Source: Deltaproteobacteria bacterium (GTDB taxonomy: Bacteria; Desulfobacterota; Desulfuromonadia; Geobacterales; Pseudopelobacteraceae). Taken from it: 64,000 nucleotides of DNA. The notes below the pieces were generated by a model that was given only the letters and a program-made list of their open reading frames with translations, had not been told where the DNA came from and made no database searches. The stretch spans positions 1 to 64,000 of the forward strand of contig JAJXYO010000048.1 of assembly GCA_021780495.1 (NCBI GenBank), written 5' to 3'. This document shows positions 1 to 9,961 of the stretch, in pieces. Each line of letters begins with the position of its first letter. Within the stretch, counting starts at the first letter, position 1. The translations under genes were made by a program, and so were the position numbers.

Positions 1-374
1 CCGTAGCTGCGGATGTTCTGCAGGAAGAGTTTGTTGGCCAGCTGGACGTAGCTTTCCTTGGAGGCGCCTTCGGCGTCCCAGGAGAGTTTGCGCAGGGCGT
101 CCATGATGGAGGTCAGATCAACCTTGTTGGGGCAGCGGGTGGTGCAGGTCTCGCAGGAGGCGCAGTACCAGATGGAGCGGCCGGCCAGGATGCGCTGCCA
201 CTGACCCAGCTGCAGCAGGCGCACGACCCGGTTGGGGGGGTGTTCCATGAAGGTGGCCATGGGACAGCCGGCCGAGCATTTGCCGCACTGGAAACAACGG
301 CGCACAGAGGTGCCCGATAAGGCCTCGACCTTGCGGACAAAGTCCACGTCCATCGTAGACTGGGAAATCAACAT
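1..374 (-). CDS. HdrC-like 4Fe-4S protein (partial, C-terminus outside window)
   Basis: Partial reading frame running off the left edge. The translation contains two full CxxCxxCxxxCP ferredoxin motifs (CFQCGKCSAGCP near residue 27 and CASCETCTTRCP near residue 70), the arrangement of heterodisulfide reductase subunit C and related electron-transfer subunits. It probably passes electrons in a soluble or membrane-associated HdrABC-type complex; the partner genes lie outside the window. I chose the ATG at 374; an in-frame ATG at 353 is equally possible because neither has a clear Shine-Dalgarno site. The family call is firm, the complex is inference. Confidence 0.8.
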   Translation of the reverse strand, partial: MLISQSTMDVDFVRKVEALSGTSVRRCFQCGKCSAGCPMATFMEHPPNRVVRLLQLGQWQRILAGRSIWYCASCETCTTRCPNKVDLTSIMDALRKLSWDAEGASKESYVQLANKLFLQNIRSY

Positions 375-793
375 CTTTTTCTTTTTCACGCGGGTAACCT
401 TGCCGAGTAGCGGAGAGTGAGACAATCCGCCAGTGGGAATAGCCGTCAGATCCTGTAATAGATCAATACATCATGATAGCAAAATATGGACCAATACCGC
501 GCAGACAGCTGTGATGAGCCGATTGAACAGCGAGCGGGATCGACAGAATAAAGCCTTGTAATATCAGCTAGTTAATTCCTGCAACAGCCCGCACCGATCC
601 GACCCGGAATAACTCGATACCTGTGCTTTACCAGCTCGTGACGAGACAGAATCAGCCATCCAGATCGACGTTGCTTGCAGCTAAATTACTCAATGTGGCG
701 AAATCCCCCAAAATATATTGCTGGCGGACATGCCAGCGCTGTCGGACTGCCCGTAATCTCCCCAATATTCCGCAAGCAGTCCCTGGGCGCGAC
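375..793. other. non-coding gap
   Basis: About 420 bases between the divergently placed start of the HdrC-like gene and the 3' end of the chemoreceptor. Short frames occur on both strands but lack ribosome binding sites and recognisable motifs. I see no convincing terminator or RNA here. The promoter of the HdrC-like gene presumably lies in it. Confidence 0.4.
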
Positions 794-2425
794 TCAGGAA
801 GCCAGGGTGAATTGTGCGACCAGATGCTGGAGACCATCGGCACAGGTCGTAAGCTCACGGGCAGAGGCGGCTGAAGCATGCGAAAAGGAGGCGCTGGTCC
901 GGATCACCTCGGTGATCTGCTGGATGTTGCAGGAAATGTCCGTGGAGGTGGCGGATTGTTGCTCGGCGGCGGTTGCGATCTGGTTGATCTGCACGGTGAC
1001 ATCGCTGATCTGGTTGAAGATATCCTCCAGGGCTTTGCCGGACCTGGCGGCATCCTGCGTGCCGCGCTCGACCTCATGCACACCCTCTTCTATGGCTGTG
1101 ACCGCCTCTTTTGTATCCGTCTGGATGGCCTTGATCATCTGGCCGATCTCTTTGGTTGCCCGGGACGTCCGCTCCGCCAGGGCGCGCACCTCATCCGCCA
1201 CCACGGCGAATCCCCGCCCCTGCTCGCCTGCCCTGGCGGCCTCGATGGCGGCATTCAGGGCCAGCAGATTGGTCTGATCGGCGATGTCTTCTATCGTCCC
1301 GACGATTTCCCCGATCTGATCGGAACGTGAACCGAGGTTTTCTACGGTCACGGCCGTTTCCTTGACCCGTTCAGCGATGCGGTTCATGCCGGCCACGGTT
1401 TCCCGCACCACCGTAACACCCTCGGTGGCCAGCCCGCTGGCCTGGCTGGAGCTGTGGGCCGCTGTCATACAGTTACGGGCAATTTCCGAGGAGGTAGCCG
1501 CCATCTCCTCACTGGAGGTGGCCACCGTACCGGCCTGGGCCGCCACCTGCTCGTTGCCGGTGGCGATCTGCTCCGAATTCGCGTACAACGAATTGGAAGC
1601 TGAAGCAACGTGATGTGCCGTGCTTTTTATGGAGGTGATCATGTCACTGATCGAGATCAGCATGCGGTTGATGTTTTTGCCGAGTTCGCCTATTTCGTCC
1701 CTGGCGTAGATTTTCAGCTGGGTCGACAAATCACCGTCTGCCACCCGGTTCATGGCCGCCGCAACGCGGTTGATCCTGGTAACGAAATTGGTGATCAGAA
1801 AGATGGACGCTATCAGCCCCAGGACGATAGAAACCACTCCGGCGCCGATTTGGACCAGCTTCACCCTGTGATACAGCGCAACTGACGAGCTGTACTCGGC
1901 ATCCACACCCTTGCGCTGAAACTGTACCTGTTCGTCGAACAGCGCCTGAACCTTCTGCGTCAGCGGCACTCCTTCCTTGAGCAGCAAGGCGACAGCCGCG
2001 TCGCGCTGGTTGGCTTCAACCAGCTCCATGACTCGATTGTTGGCGGCCACGGCCGGGACAAGGGCATTTTTTACGTTTTCAAGCAGCTTGATGCCCTGTT
2101 CGGATTTTTCCAGTTCTGCCAGTCCGGCCATGGCCTCTTTATATTTTGCCCGGGCGCTATCGATATCATGCTTCACGCGCATGACTTCATTCTCGTCCTT
2201 GAGCAGCACCGCCATGCGGACGTCGCCCTGGATCTCCTCCACGGCCTTTGAGGCTTCAAGGGCATACATGGTTTTCAGGTAGTTGCCCTTGGCGATCCGT
2301 TCGACAGATTCATTCACTTTGCGGGTGCTGCCGAGCCCCAGGCAGATCATGACCACGATCATCGACAACAGAAAACCGAACACCATCCCCAGCTTGACCT
2401 TGATACCAAATTTAGCGAATAACAT
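794..2425 (-). CDS. methyl-accepting chemotaxis protein
   Basis: Inner-membrane chemoreceptor of 543 residues. A first membrane helix (about residues 10-32) is followed by a helical periplasmic sensor of the 4HB type, a second helix (about 190-212), a HAMP domain (213-265) and a long cytoplasmic signalling coiled coil. The conserved hairpin tip, ending in [18 protein letters not shown], is near residues 385-420. There is no C-terminal NWETF-type CheR tether. The start at 2425 is set by AAGGAG seven to eight bases upstream; the open frame extends further to 2551 but without such a site. No che genes are adjacent, so it is probably an orphan receptor; the ligand is unknown. Confidence 0.92.
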   Translation of the reverse strand: MLFAKFGIKVKLGMVFGFLLSMIVVMICLGLGSTRKVNESVERIAKGNYLKTMYALEASKAVEEIQGDVRMAVLLKDENEVMRVKHDIDSARAKYKEAMAGLAELEKSEQGIKLLENVKNALVPAVAANNRVMELVEANQRDAAVALLLKEGVPLTQKVQALFDEQVQFQRKGVDAEYSSSVALYHRVKLVQIGAGVVSIVLGLIASIFLITNFVTRINRVAAAMNRVADGDLSTQLKIYARDEIGELGKNINRMLISISDMITSIKSTAHHVASASNSLYANSEQIATGNEQVAAQAGTVATSSEEMAATSSEIARNCMTAAHSSSQASGLATEGVTVVRETVAGMNRIAERVKETAVTVENLGSRSDQIGEIVGTIEDIADQTNLLALNAAIEAARAGEQGRGFAVVADEVRALAERTSRATKEIGQMIKAIQTDTKEAVTAIEEGVHEVERGTQDAARSGKALEDIFNQISDVTVQINQIATAAEQQSATSTDISCNIQQITEVIRTSASFSHASAASARELTTCADGLQHLVAQFTLAS

Positions 2426-2843
2426 CACACGACTCCTTGGAATACCATTACCCACTGGCCATAAAATCACACACCACGACAGGCAGTTAGCGCCGGTGGC
2501 TTCATTCATGCCGCTTGTTTCGACAAGCAAAACGGCTCGCGACCGGCGCATTGGGATGGAGTTAGCAAAAGCTGCGCCAGGTTTTCAACAAACTGATATA
2601 CAAGGGTTTTGACCAAGAATGTTTGCCGAGGTTGATTCGAGTAGTGGGGAGAAGTTCATCTTGAGTGCCGGAAGGCATGTGGATAATGTCAACAGAAGAC
2701 CGGGCGTGTGTTGTGTAACTGTGGTAACAACGGCCTGATGGCGCCGGTATGAAAAAGGCGACCAACAGGGTTCGCATGTAGTGATCGTCAGCAGCAGCAG
2801 AGGTTACAGGGTATGATTCATTCCCCGGCCGGGCGCTCGTTGC
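2426..2843. other. non-coding gap upstream of chemoreceptor
   Basis: About 420 bases between the chemoreceptor start and the next minus-strand gene. A 71-codon frame at 2562-2777 has no supporting motif or binding site and I do not believe it. Nothing structured was recognised. Confidence 0.35.
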
Positions 2844-3257
2844 TCAATCAATTCTCCGGCCATGCAGGAGGGACCAGTGCCGGAGATTGCCGGGCAGGTG
2901 ACTGCCGACAACCCCGGCCACCAGCACCATAGCCAGCACCTCCATATTGGGATCCGGCCGTCCATGAATCAACGCAATCAGGCCGATATGCGCTGCCGCC
3001 ATCAAGCCGCGTCCCTGATAGGGCCAGTGCCGGCACCTGCAGATGCCGGAGATGATCAGTGCGCATCCTGATGCAATCGTCAGATGATGCCAGGTTGAGA
3101 AGCGGACAAACGGCACACCCCAGACAACCGCGCCGAACAGTACGCTCGATGCCCCGACGTGCCAGCTGCGCAACACCAGGTCCAGCAGCTTGGGCCAGTC
3201 TGAGCGTTGCTTTTTATCCGTTCTGTTTTTCAGGACACTGCGTGGATTTTCTGGCAA
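2844..3257 (-). CDS. small integral membrane protein, unknown
   Basis: Protein of 137 residues with a basic N-terminus (about 25 residues) and three to four hydrophobic helices (around 35-50, 55-75, 85-95 and 105-120). I do not recognise the family. The start is unusual: a TTG at 3257 preceded by GGGAGG with five to six bases spacing. An overlapping ATG at 3261 is in another frame and soon reaches a stop. It lies 16 bases after the fn3 lipoprotein gene, so it is probably the last gene of the TonB/ECF block. Confidence 0.6.
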   Translation of the reverse strand: MPENPRSVLKNRTDKKQRSDWPKLLDLVLRSWHVGASSVLFGAVVWGVPFVRFSTWHHLTIASGCALIISGICRCRHWPYQGRGLMAAAHIGLIALIHGRPDPNMEVLAMVLVAGVVGSHLPGNLRHWSLLHGRRID

Positions 3258-3273
3258 ACATGCCTCCCGATGT

Positions 3274-4704
3274 TCATCGTCTCAGGCCGATACTGAGGCT
3301 GCAAGCCCCGCGGGAATCAGTTTTGGTAATGACAAACATGTCCTTGAAATAGGACAGCTTACCCAGCGCAGTCGGGTCAGCCGCCGTGCTCAGTACACCG
3401 CTCACATCCATGGCAAGGTTGACATCAGGCGGTAATGAAGTAGTACCGGTGCTGTCGACATAGGCGGTATAGGCCGCGCTGCCGGAAGAATTTATCACGA
3501 TGCTTCCGGCAGCAGACAATGGGGTAACACCGGTCAAAAGCGTTCTGAGATCGTAGGCACCCGCCAGATCAGCCATGCTGAACGTAGTGGGGTCATTGGG
3601 GATAATATTTTCCATCTGGTAGATCCGCAACAGGTAGCGGGGAGCGGCACCACTGGTATCCGTGGCTGTTCCGACAATTATCGATTTATCGGCAGACATG
3701 ACTCCCCGGTCGATCACCGCAGCCGGTTGCGGAACAGCGCCTGTAAGACTTTCTGTAACCATGCCGTCTGCGGAAATATTCAGCATGCTGGCCTTGTCGC
3801 CCGGCTGTGCCGGATTTGAAGGTGCGATAAAAGACGTATACTTGATTTTCTGGTCCTTGCCGATCTGTCCAGCGGCGAATTCCCACTCCGGATTAAAGCC
3901 GCTTGCGATCTGGGAGTATATAAAGCGGCGCGCTCCGCCCCCCGTGTTCCCAAAACCCTGTACATCGCCGGCATCGCTGAACATGACACCGGGAACCTGT
4001 TTCTGTAGAATGGCTATCATCGGGGAGGCAGGATCAGGAGTTGCATGTGCAACAATCATTTTTCTGCCGAGAGCCATAACACCCTGAAAGGTTGGTGTCC
4101 CCGCCGGGACATCGCGCACCCGGCCGTCGGAAGCCACGAACAGGGCCGGAAGCAGGTAGACCGGTGACTGGGTATGTCCGGTGCTGTCGAGAAAAGAGTT
4201 GAAGGCGACGGCACCGGCGTTGTCAACGGTCACGCTGCCGCGCATCCAGCCTGCATTGGTGCCCGCGACCAGAATACTGAAGTTCCATGTGCCCGCCAGG
4301 TCAGCCTGAACATAGGGACCGAGCATTTCCGGCGTTGCAGCCACCTGGTTGGATTCTGCACTTTCACTGTTTGAATTGACGGACGTGACCACAAAATAAT
4401 AGGTCGTGCCGTTTGCCAGGCCGGCCTGGATGTAGGACGTACCGACAACAGTGGCAATCTTAGTTCCGGATGTCCTGGAAACGCCAGGCGTTGTTGAAAA
4501 GTATATAGCGTACTCTGCGGCGTTATGTGCCGTGGACCAGTTGAGCGCCACCTGGCCGTTATCGGCAGTTGCGGTCAGGCCGGTCGGCCGGTCTGGAGGT
4601 CCGGGGTCGTAACGCCACGGCGCATCGCCGCTGCATGCGCACAACTGTAGACAGAAAATGAGTGTTAAAACTATATGTAAAATATTCCGGCACCAGTTGT
4701 TCAT
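3274..4704 (-). CDS. fibronectin type III lipoprotein
   Basis: Predicted lipoprotein of 476 residues. The N-terminus has a hydrophobic signal ending in a lipobox (LCAC, then Ser), so Cys is the likely lipidated residue. One fibronectin III domain follows (about residues 35-125, with GTTYYFVVTSVN), then roughly 350 residues that I cannot assign and that may hold two repeated beta-rich segments, each opening with DLAG. The ATG at 4704 has GGGGGAAG upstream; the longer frame to 4824 runs into the receptor gene. Its fn3 module resembles those of the lipoprotein at 6822-7763, which lies on the other side of the TonB receptor, suggesting both act with it at the outer membrane. Confidence 0.75.
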   Translation of the reverse strand: MNNWCRNILHIVLTLIFCLQLCACSGDAPWRYDPGPPDRPTGLTATADNGQVALNWSTAHNAAEYAIYFSTTPGVSRTSGTKIATVVGTSYIQAGLANGTTYYFVVTSVNSNSESAESNQVAATPEMLGPYVQADLAGTWNFSILVAGTNAGWMRGSVTVDNAGAVAFNSFLDSTGHTQSPVYLLPALFVASDGRVRDVPAGTPTFQGVMALGRKMIVAHATPDPASPMIAILQKQVPGVMFSDAGDVQGFGNTGGGARRFIYSQIASGFNPEWEFAAGQIGKDQKIKYTSFIAPSNPAQPGDKASMLNISADGMVTESLTGAVPQPAAVIDRGVMSADKSIIVGTATDTSGAAPRYLLRIYQMENIIPNDPTTFSMADLAGAYDLRTLLTGVTPLSAAGSIVINSSGSAAYTAYVDSTGTTSLPPDVNLAMDVSGVLSTAADPTALGKLSYFKDMFVITKTDSRGACSLSIGLRR

Positions 4705-4756
4705 CGGTCTTCCCCCAGACGGTTTCCCGTCGCCATATATTGCCCGCATGCTCCTG

Positions 4757-6754
4757 TTACATCCGGATCTCAACGCCGCCGTAGATATAGCGCCCGGCTT
4801 GCGGCATACCGTAACTCGTCTCATAGTTTTCGTCGAACAGGTTGTCGGCCCCCAGATAGAGGGTTACCTTGTTGTCCAGAACTCTCTGGCTCAGCTTGAG
4901 ATTAACCAGGGTGTAGTCGTTCAGCTGTGCCTTCTGCACGGGAGTTACGTTGTTTTTGGTATAAAAATACTGGTTCCCGACATAGAGCAGCGACGCATAG
5001 GTCGAAAACCCGGATCCAAAGTCGTAGGTGACTTCCAGCGTGGCCTTGTCTCCCGGTGTATACTGCTGCTGGTCTCTGCCCGCCCGTGACCTGTCTTTGG
5101 AGTAGAGATGTGCATATGAAGCGCGCAGCAGGAGATTTTTTACCCAGCGCGTCGCAGCCGACAGCTCGATCCCGGCAAAACGTACCTCTGCCAGATTGGT
5201 ATTTCTGCTGGTTGACTGGTCATTCTGGATCAGATTTATCGCCTGCGTGTAAAACCCGGTGATACTGGCAGTACTTTCCCGGGGAAGTTTCCGCTCCACC
5301 CCGGTCTCATAGGTGTAGGAACGTTCTGCCGACAGGTTCGGATTACCCTTGGACAGGTCGTACAGATCACCCAGTGATGGGAAGCGGACGTTCCGCTTGA
5401 AAGACGCCTTCAGACGGGTCTCCCGGGACAGATCATAGCTGGCTCCGGCCAGCACGCCGTAGTCGTCACTGTTAAGTTCGTCCCTGGTCTGCAGGTAATG
5501 CCCATAGCCGGCCACGAGCCCCAATCCCGGCAGCGGCGACAGCTCGTACTCGATACCGGCTGAGTAGATGGAAAGGTATTTGTTCCCGTCCAACGGGACG
5601 AAGGTTGGCGGAATAGTGCCAAGCGACTGCTGACCGCTGTTATTCCAGTTATCCCGTTCGCCGGCGAGGGAGAGCGTCACTGTGCCGGCCTTCCCCAGAT
5701 CGTATCTGGGTTGCAGGGATACCCCGCTGATGGAGCTTGTGACGTGCTCCCGGAAGGAGCCGGCCAGGTTAATGGAGTTGAAGCTGCTGGTGTCGAACAG
5801 GTTGTCGTGCCCATCGAACTGATTGGTAAAGACCCAGCCCCTGAGGCTCAGCTGATCCGTTACCTGGTAATCTGCCGCCAGTTGGGCAGAAACACCGGTA
5901 GCGTTGTCAATGCGCTCATATTTGGGCGGGGAAGCAAAGGGATCATGGGAATCGTTGACAATACTGGCGGGTTTGCCGAATGAACCCTGGCTCAAATTGA
6001 AGGTTAACCCGAGGGCCAGGTCCCTGTTGGGGGTGAAATCGACGCTGCCGAACATTGAATTCCGTTCCCGGTCGCTGTTTATCCGGTAACCGGCGCCCTG
6101 TTCAGAGGTGGATCTGAAGCCGTCGGACAGGGGATAGCCATCAACCTTGCCAGTGCTTCCGCTCAGCAGGTAACTGAAGCGATCCGTTGCACCGGATATA
6201 CGTGCCTTGCCGAGATAGGGCGCGTGGTCACCGCTTTCCCCGGCCACCATCCCCTGCACACCGCTGGTGCCTTTTCGGGTAATAATATTGATGACGCCGC
6301 CCAATCCACCCTGGCCATAGAGCACCGAACTGGCACCCTCTGTCAGCTTGATCTCGGCGATGTTTTCCGTGGGTATGAGAGTAGGGTCGAACTGCTGGTC
6401 AAGGGCCGAGTTCATGGGGATCCCATCCAGCAGGAGCACAACGTGCCGGGTGCGAAAGCCGCGGATATCGATACGCGGGACCCCTTCACCGCCAATCCTG
6501 ACATTGACGCCCGGCAGCAGGGCAATGGCCTGATCCAGTGTCCTTGCCCCCCTGCGGCGGATATCCTCGGCAGTAACGGTATGAACCGTTTCACTTGCCT
6601 GGACACCTTCATCCTCCTGACCGGAAACAACGATCTCGCCGAGGGTATAGACGCCCGGCCGATTCTGCAGCTCTGCCGCAGAAACATCATGCCGAAAGAG
6701 ACACAGGCTACAGACAGCTGATAGCACGGCATAGTGCCGATATTTTGAGTTCAT
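4757..6754 (-). CDS. TonB-dependent outer-membrane receptor
   Basis: Outer-membrane active transporter of 665 residues. It has a signal peptide (cleavage near VSA-A, residue 26), a TonB-box-like segment (GEIVVSGQ) and a plug domain with LDQAIALLPGV, RIDIRGF and LLLDGIP. A 22-strand barrel follows, with the C-terminal pattern GRYIYGGVEIRM; the final Met instead of Phe is slightly atypical. Start ATG 6754; the binding site is weak. It lies downstream of tonB and of an ECF transporter set that begins with a Moco-type riboswitch, so its substrate may be a molybdenum or tungsten compound. This is inference; sequence alone would equally allow a cobalamin, haem or siderophore substrate. Confidence 0.93.
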   Translation of the reverse strand: MNSKYRHYAVLSAVCSLCLFRHDVSAAELQNRPGVYTLGEIVVSGQEDEGVQASETVHTVTAEDIRRRGARTLDQAIALLPGVNVRIGGEGVPRIDIRGFRTRHVVLLLDGIPMNSALDQQFDPTLIPTENIAEIKLTEGASSVLYGQGGLGGVINIITRKGTSGVQGMVAGESGDHAPYLGKARISGATDRFSYLLSGSTGKVDGYPLSDGFRSTSEQGAGYRINSDRERNSMFGSVDFTPNRDLALGLTFNLSQGSFGKPASIVNDSHDPFASPPKYERIDNATGVSAQLAADYQVTDQLSLRGWVFTNQFDGHDNLFDTSSFNSINLAGSFREHVTSSISGVSLQPRYDLGKAGTVTLSLAGERDNWNNSGQQSLGTIPPTFVPLDGNKYLSIYSAGIEYELSPLPGLGLVAGYGHYLQTRDELNSDDYGVLAGASYDLSRETRLKASFKRNVRFPSLGDLYDLSKGNPNLSAERSYTYETGVERKLPRESTASITGFYTQAINLIQNDQSTSRNTNLAEVRFAGIELSAATRWVKNLLLRASYAHLYSKDRSRAGRDQQQYTPGDKATLEVTYDFGSGFSTYASLLYVGNQYFYTKNNVTPVQKAQLNDYTLVNLKLSQRVLDNKVTLYLGADNLFDENYETSYGMPQAGRYIYGGVEIRM

Positions 6755-6785
6755 GAGGTACCGTCCGGGTTTCACTGGTAAGAAT

Positions 6786-6810
6786 CCCCCCCGGAGTTGA
6801 TCCGGGGGGG
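6786..6810 (-). terminator. perfect GC hairpin between fn3 gene and receptor gene
   Basis: A ten-base-pair perfect stem (seven C then GGA, paired with TCC then seven G) with a five-base loop, in the 67-base gap. On the minus strand it is not followed by a U-run, so it may stabilise or attenuate the message rather than terminate it. It would set receptor levels apart from those of the upstream transporter genes. Confidence 0.45.
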
Positions 6811-6821
6811 AGGTGCTGATG

Positions 6822-7763
6822 TCAGAGTACGGTGATTGCCTGGGCATTTGTCTGCGTTCCACTTTCACCGGCGGCATTTACAGCGGTGATCAGGACGTAG
6901 TAGGTCGCACCACTGATCAGACCGGCTACGTCAATAGAATTTGTAGCGCTGCTCGCAGGGGTTGCAGCCAGGACGGCTGATTTAGCCGGAACGGAATTTG
7001 ACTGCAGGTAGTAGACGTTGTAAGAAGTGGCGCCCAGAACCGCATTCCAGGTAACGGATATGTGACCTGCCACTGGTGACGTAACAACCCGTCCGGTTGG
7101 GCTTGCCGGAGGTTGCGGCGCTACGGAGGGGGTGGCGCTTTTTTCACTCGACACACTGCTCTCTCCGTTTGAATTCACGGCGGTGACAACAAAATAGTAC
7201 GGGGTGGCGTTTGCCAGACCGGTCACCACCAGCGGGCTGGCCACGGCGGCAATCTTGGTGCCTGTCGATACGGAAATGCCCGCAGTTGTTCCGTAATAGA
7301 CATTATAGGATGTCGCTCCGGCCACCGCGCTCCAGGAAACAGTTACCTGGCCATCACCTCCGGAGGCTGCAATCCCGGCCGGTTTTGCCATTGGTGTTGC
7401 GGGGACCTCGTTCGACACGGCACTCTCGCCGACATTGTTCACTGCGGTGACCACGAAATAGTAGGGCGTACCGTCGGTGAGCCCTGTTATCACCTGCGGA
7501 GCAGTAGCGTTGACCATCACCGCGCCGCTGGCGGTGGTAACGCCGGGGGTGGTACCGTAATAGATGTTGTAGGACGTGGCTCCGCTTACGGCGGTCCAAC
7601 TGACGGTGGCCGTGGCACTACCCGCCTTCACGGCTAGACCGAACGGCTGCGCCGGGGCCGTCAGGACCGTATTGCCGCCCCCGCCACAACCCGTAAAGAG
7701 CATCATCAGAACTGCCAGACTGGCAACTGCCAGCCACCCCATCAACTGTTTTCTCCATTTCAT
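6822..7763 (-). CDS. lipoprotein with three fibronectin III domains
   Basis: Predicted lipoprotein of 313 residues. Signal peptide with lipobox (LFTGC) and a Gly-rich linker, then three fn3 repeats of about 90 residues, two of them carrying the conserved ATPYYFVVTAVN or GTPYYFVVTAVN strand. Nothing else is present, so it is an adhesion or scaffold-like surface protein rather than an enzyme. AGGAGG lies seven bases before the ATG at 7763. It sits between tonB and the receptor gene in the same orientation, suggesting an accessory role in the uptake system. Confidence 0.8.
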   Translation of the reverse strand: MKWRKQLMGWLAVASLAVLMMLFTGCGGGGNTVLTAPAQPFGLAVKAGSATATVSWTAVSGATSYNIYYGTTPGVTTASGAVMVNATAPQVITGLTDGTPYYFVVTAVNNVGESAVSNEVPATPMAKPAGIAASGGDGQVTVSWSAVAGATSYNVYYGTTAGISVSTGTKIAAVASPLVVTGLANATPYYFVVTAVNSNGESSVSSEKSATPSVAPQPPASPTGRVVTSPVAGHISVTWNAVLGATSYNVYYLQSNSVPAKSAVLAATPASSATNSIDVAGLISGATYYVLITAVNAAGESGTQTNAQAITVL

Positions 7764-7807
7764 ACCGTTCTCCTCCTAGCAGTTAATTTCGGACCAAGCC
7801 GAATTCC

Positions 7808-8584
7808 CTATCGAGCAAGTGTAAATGTCATGGTAATGGTGAAGGTTGTCTCGGCTCCCTTGAACACGCCAGGGAGCGGCGGAAACGTTCCAACCGCGCT
7901 GATGGCTCGGCTGGCTGCTTCATCGAGAAAAGGGTGGCCGCACGACGTAAGCGCTTCAACACCTATGAGCGACCCGTTTCGGGCCAATACGAACCGGCGC
8001 CGGCAGCTCCCCTCCCTCCTCAACCTGCGGGCTGCCAGGGGATACTCCTTGTGCGTATCGATGAGGCGCTCCAAGAGCCGCTGGTAGGCGTCTCGCTGCT
8101 GTTGTGCAGCAACCTCGGTTCTTGTCCCGGTACCGTCGCTGCGCGGGCTCGTCTCCCGGCCTGCAGGTGCTGGACGGCCGGCTGCTGAACCAGAATTGAC
8201 GCCTGGCAGCACTCCTCCCGGATTGCCGAGGGCAAACCGTGGCGTAACAGGTGGCGCCTGAGCGGGCACCGTGGTGCCCTGCTGAACCGCCCCTCCGGCT
8301 AGCGGAAACTGCCTGGCGAGAGGCACCGCGGAGGCTGTTGCCGTGCGCCTGGGCTCCGGGCTCCGGGGGACTGCCGGAACAGCCCTGATCTGTCGCGCGC
8401 GCTCCTGACGTTCGCTGCTCTCCATCCGCTTCGCCGGCAACTCCACCACCATGTTTGACGAAGCGCCCCGCGGTACTGGCTGACGACCGTCAGTGGTCAA
8501 TGCGATGATCACCGCCAGATGGAGCAGCAGAGATACAAGCAGAAGGGGCGCAAGCCGCGCTATACCCCTTCCGCCGCTATTCAC
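7808..8584 (-). CDS. tonB: TonB energy transducer
   Basis: Protein of 258 residues with a short cytoplasmic N-terminus, one membrane anchor (about residues 12-30), a Pro-rich periplasmic spacer and a TonB C-terminal domain (about 165-258; EYPLAARRL, RNGSLIGVEAL, FLDEAASRAI, FPPLPG). It couples the proton gradient to the outer-membrane receptor. Start is a GTG at 8584 whose GTGA overlaps the stop of the S-component gene, so translation is coupled. exbB and exbD are not in the window. Being embedded between an ECF transporter and a receptor suggests a dedicated TonB. Confidence 0.88.
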   Translation of the reverse strand: MNSGGRGIARLAPLLLVSLLLHLAVIIALTTDGRQPVPRGASSNMVVELPAKRMESSERQERARQIRAVPAVPRSPEPRRTATASAVPLARQFPLAGGAVQQGTTVPAQAPPVTPRFALGNPGGVLPGVNSGSAAGRPAPAGRETSPRSDGTGTRTEVAAQQQRDAYQRLLERLIDTHKEYPLAARRLRREGSCRRRFVLARNGSLIGVEALTSCGHPFLDEAASRAISAVGTFPPLPGVFKGAETTFTITMTFTLAR

Positions 8585-9153
8585 CGTTTTTCGTCCTCTC
8601 CCTGATCGATCAAGCCGTTACGCTGCAGCCTCCGAATGATCGACGGCACCGCCAGAGCGCTGAGCCCGGCGTACAGGGCAAATAAGGACGCCGTAATGAT
8701 CGTCTTCTGCAGGACAATCTCAGTGTCCATTCCGCTCAGCCACTCAATCCATGTGTCTGAAAGCGCGCGAACAGCGGCAGACACAGACCCTACCAGGACA
8801 CAGGCCACCACGCTGGTTACAAAGGCCGGAAAGATATAGCCGGCACAATCCACAAGCAGAGCCGGCAGGAGGAACTTGACAAAGACAGCCGGACCTTTGG
8901 TACCCATGCCGAGCAGAAAACTGGCAAGGCTGACGATCAGCCCCACCAGGGTAGCCGAGCCGGTTTTCGGCACGCAGCCCCGCGCCAGGAGGAAAAAAAA
9001 CATGGTAAAAAACATGACGTGGCCCGGGAGGTGGAGGTGCAGACGCAGGCCGGCCCGTGCCAGGATGATGAATGTGGCGCAGAAGCCAAGGAGGATCCCC
9101 TCCCGTAAGGTGAAGCGGCGCCAGAGAAACATTCGTTCAGGGGTGTGCATCAT
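8581..9153 (-). CDS. ECF transporter S-component-like membrane protein
   Basis: Very hydrophobic protein of 190 residues with five to six predicted helices, cytoplasmic ends, and the size and position expected for the substrate-binding S component of an energy-coupling factor transporter. I do not recognise the substrate class; it does not look like CbiM/NikM, BioY or ThiT. Start: paired ATGs at 9153 and 9150, with AAAGG upstream, one base after the stop of the T-component gene. It overlaps tonB by GTGA. The call rests on context plus topology. Confidence 0.65.
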   Translation of the reverse strand: MMHTPERMFLWRRFTLREGILLGFCATFIILARAGLRLHLHLPGHVMFFTMFFFLLARGCVPKTGSATLVGLIVSLASFLLGMGTKGPAVFVKFLLPALLVDCAGYIFPAFVTSVVACVLVGSVSAAVRALSDTWIEWLSGMDTEIVLQKTIITASLFALYAGLSALAVPSIIRRLQRNGLIDQGEDEKR

Positions 9154-9154
9154 G

Positions 9155-9961
9155 TTAGACCTTTCTGTTAAGCTGGCCTCTGTTGCAGCATGGCTGCAAC
9201 AGAGGCGGGGTGACCGGTTGAGGCTTATCCGGCGACCGGACCGCCGGTTCACCACAGAGGGATACGTCGAAGTAGGTGCGCTGTTTCCGTCTGCCGAATT
9301 CGCGGGCCTCGGCCGACAGGGATACCTCTTCGGCTGTTTTGAGGGCCCGCACCATGAGCGGCAGCAGAAGGCAGTGGAACAGGTCGCCCCAGTTGCGCGG
9401 GTCAAGCAGTTGCCGGGGCAGCAGGCGCGCGCCGCGCAACCGCTGCGCTGTCGAAATCTCATCCAGCTCTCGAAAAAAGAACGGCACGAACCTGATGCTC
9501 ACAAACACCAGAAACGAGAGCCGATACGGGACAACCCGGCGCAGCCCTCTCATCATATCGCCGGTACTGGTGGTGCGCAGGAGCACCGCTCCCGGGATGT
9601 AGAACAGGATTACCTGCACGGACGTCCGGATCCCCGGCCAGAGCCCCTTGGATAGACCGCTGTGCAGGCAGTAGAGGCTGATGACGACCACAGCCTGGTA
9701 AACAAAAAACTTGATATCGCGCCACAGGTCAAAAGGTGTAAGCCGCGCCGCAAAGTAGTAGATCAGGGTCACGGCAACCAGCGCCAGCAGTTCGCGGGGG
9801 GTGCGCGCTCCCACGGCGAGTGCGCTCAACAGGGTGCAGAAGGCGATTTTCCACCCTGCCCCGAGCTGGTGTACCAGCGAGTCGCGGGTCATGTACTGGC
9901 AGGCATAGACACTCGTACGGGATAACTTGTGCCCAGTTTTTTTACCGGCAGGTTTCTTCAA
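9155..9961 (-). CDS. ECF transporter T component (CbiQ/EcfT family)
   Basis: Integral membrane coupling protein of 268 residues. After four to five helices it shows the two cytoplasmic coupling motifs of the family, QRLRGAR (about residue 178) and AREFG (about residue 226), which contact the ATPases. The C-terminal 35 residues are a poorly conserved tail. A TTG at 9961 with a G-rich site upstream overlaps the ATPase gene by 20 bases; an internal ATG at 9892 is the alternative. It forms the core of an ECF complex with the neighbouring double ATPase and S-like protein. Confidence 0.85.
   Translation of the reverse strand: MKKPAGKKTGHKLSRTSVYACQYMTRDSLVHQLGAGWKIAFCTLLSALAVGARTPRELLALVAVTLIYYFAARLTPFDLWRDIKFFVYQAVVVISLYCLHSGLSKGLWPGIRTSVQVILFYIPGAVLLRTTSTGDMMRGLRRVVPYRLSFLVFVSIRFVPFFFRELDEISTAQRLRGARLLPRQLLDPRNWGDLFHCLLLPLMVRALKTAEEVSLSAEAREFGRRKQRTYFDVSLCGEPAVRSPDKPQPVTPPLLQPCCNRGQLNRKV

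Noticed and set aside
2562-2777. 71-residue minus-strand frame before the chemoreceptor
   Set aside because: No ribosome binding site, no motif, and composition like non-coding sequence.
9942-9961. Cobalt or nickel transporter (cbiMNQO) for the ECF set
   Set aside because: No CbiM/CbiN or NikM-like protein; the S-like protein does not carry their N-terminal metal-binding motif, and the leader is Moco-type rather than cobalamin-type.
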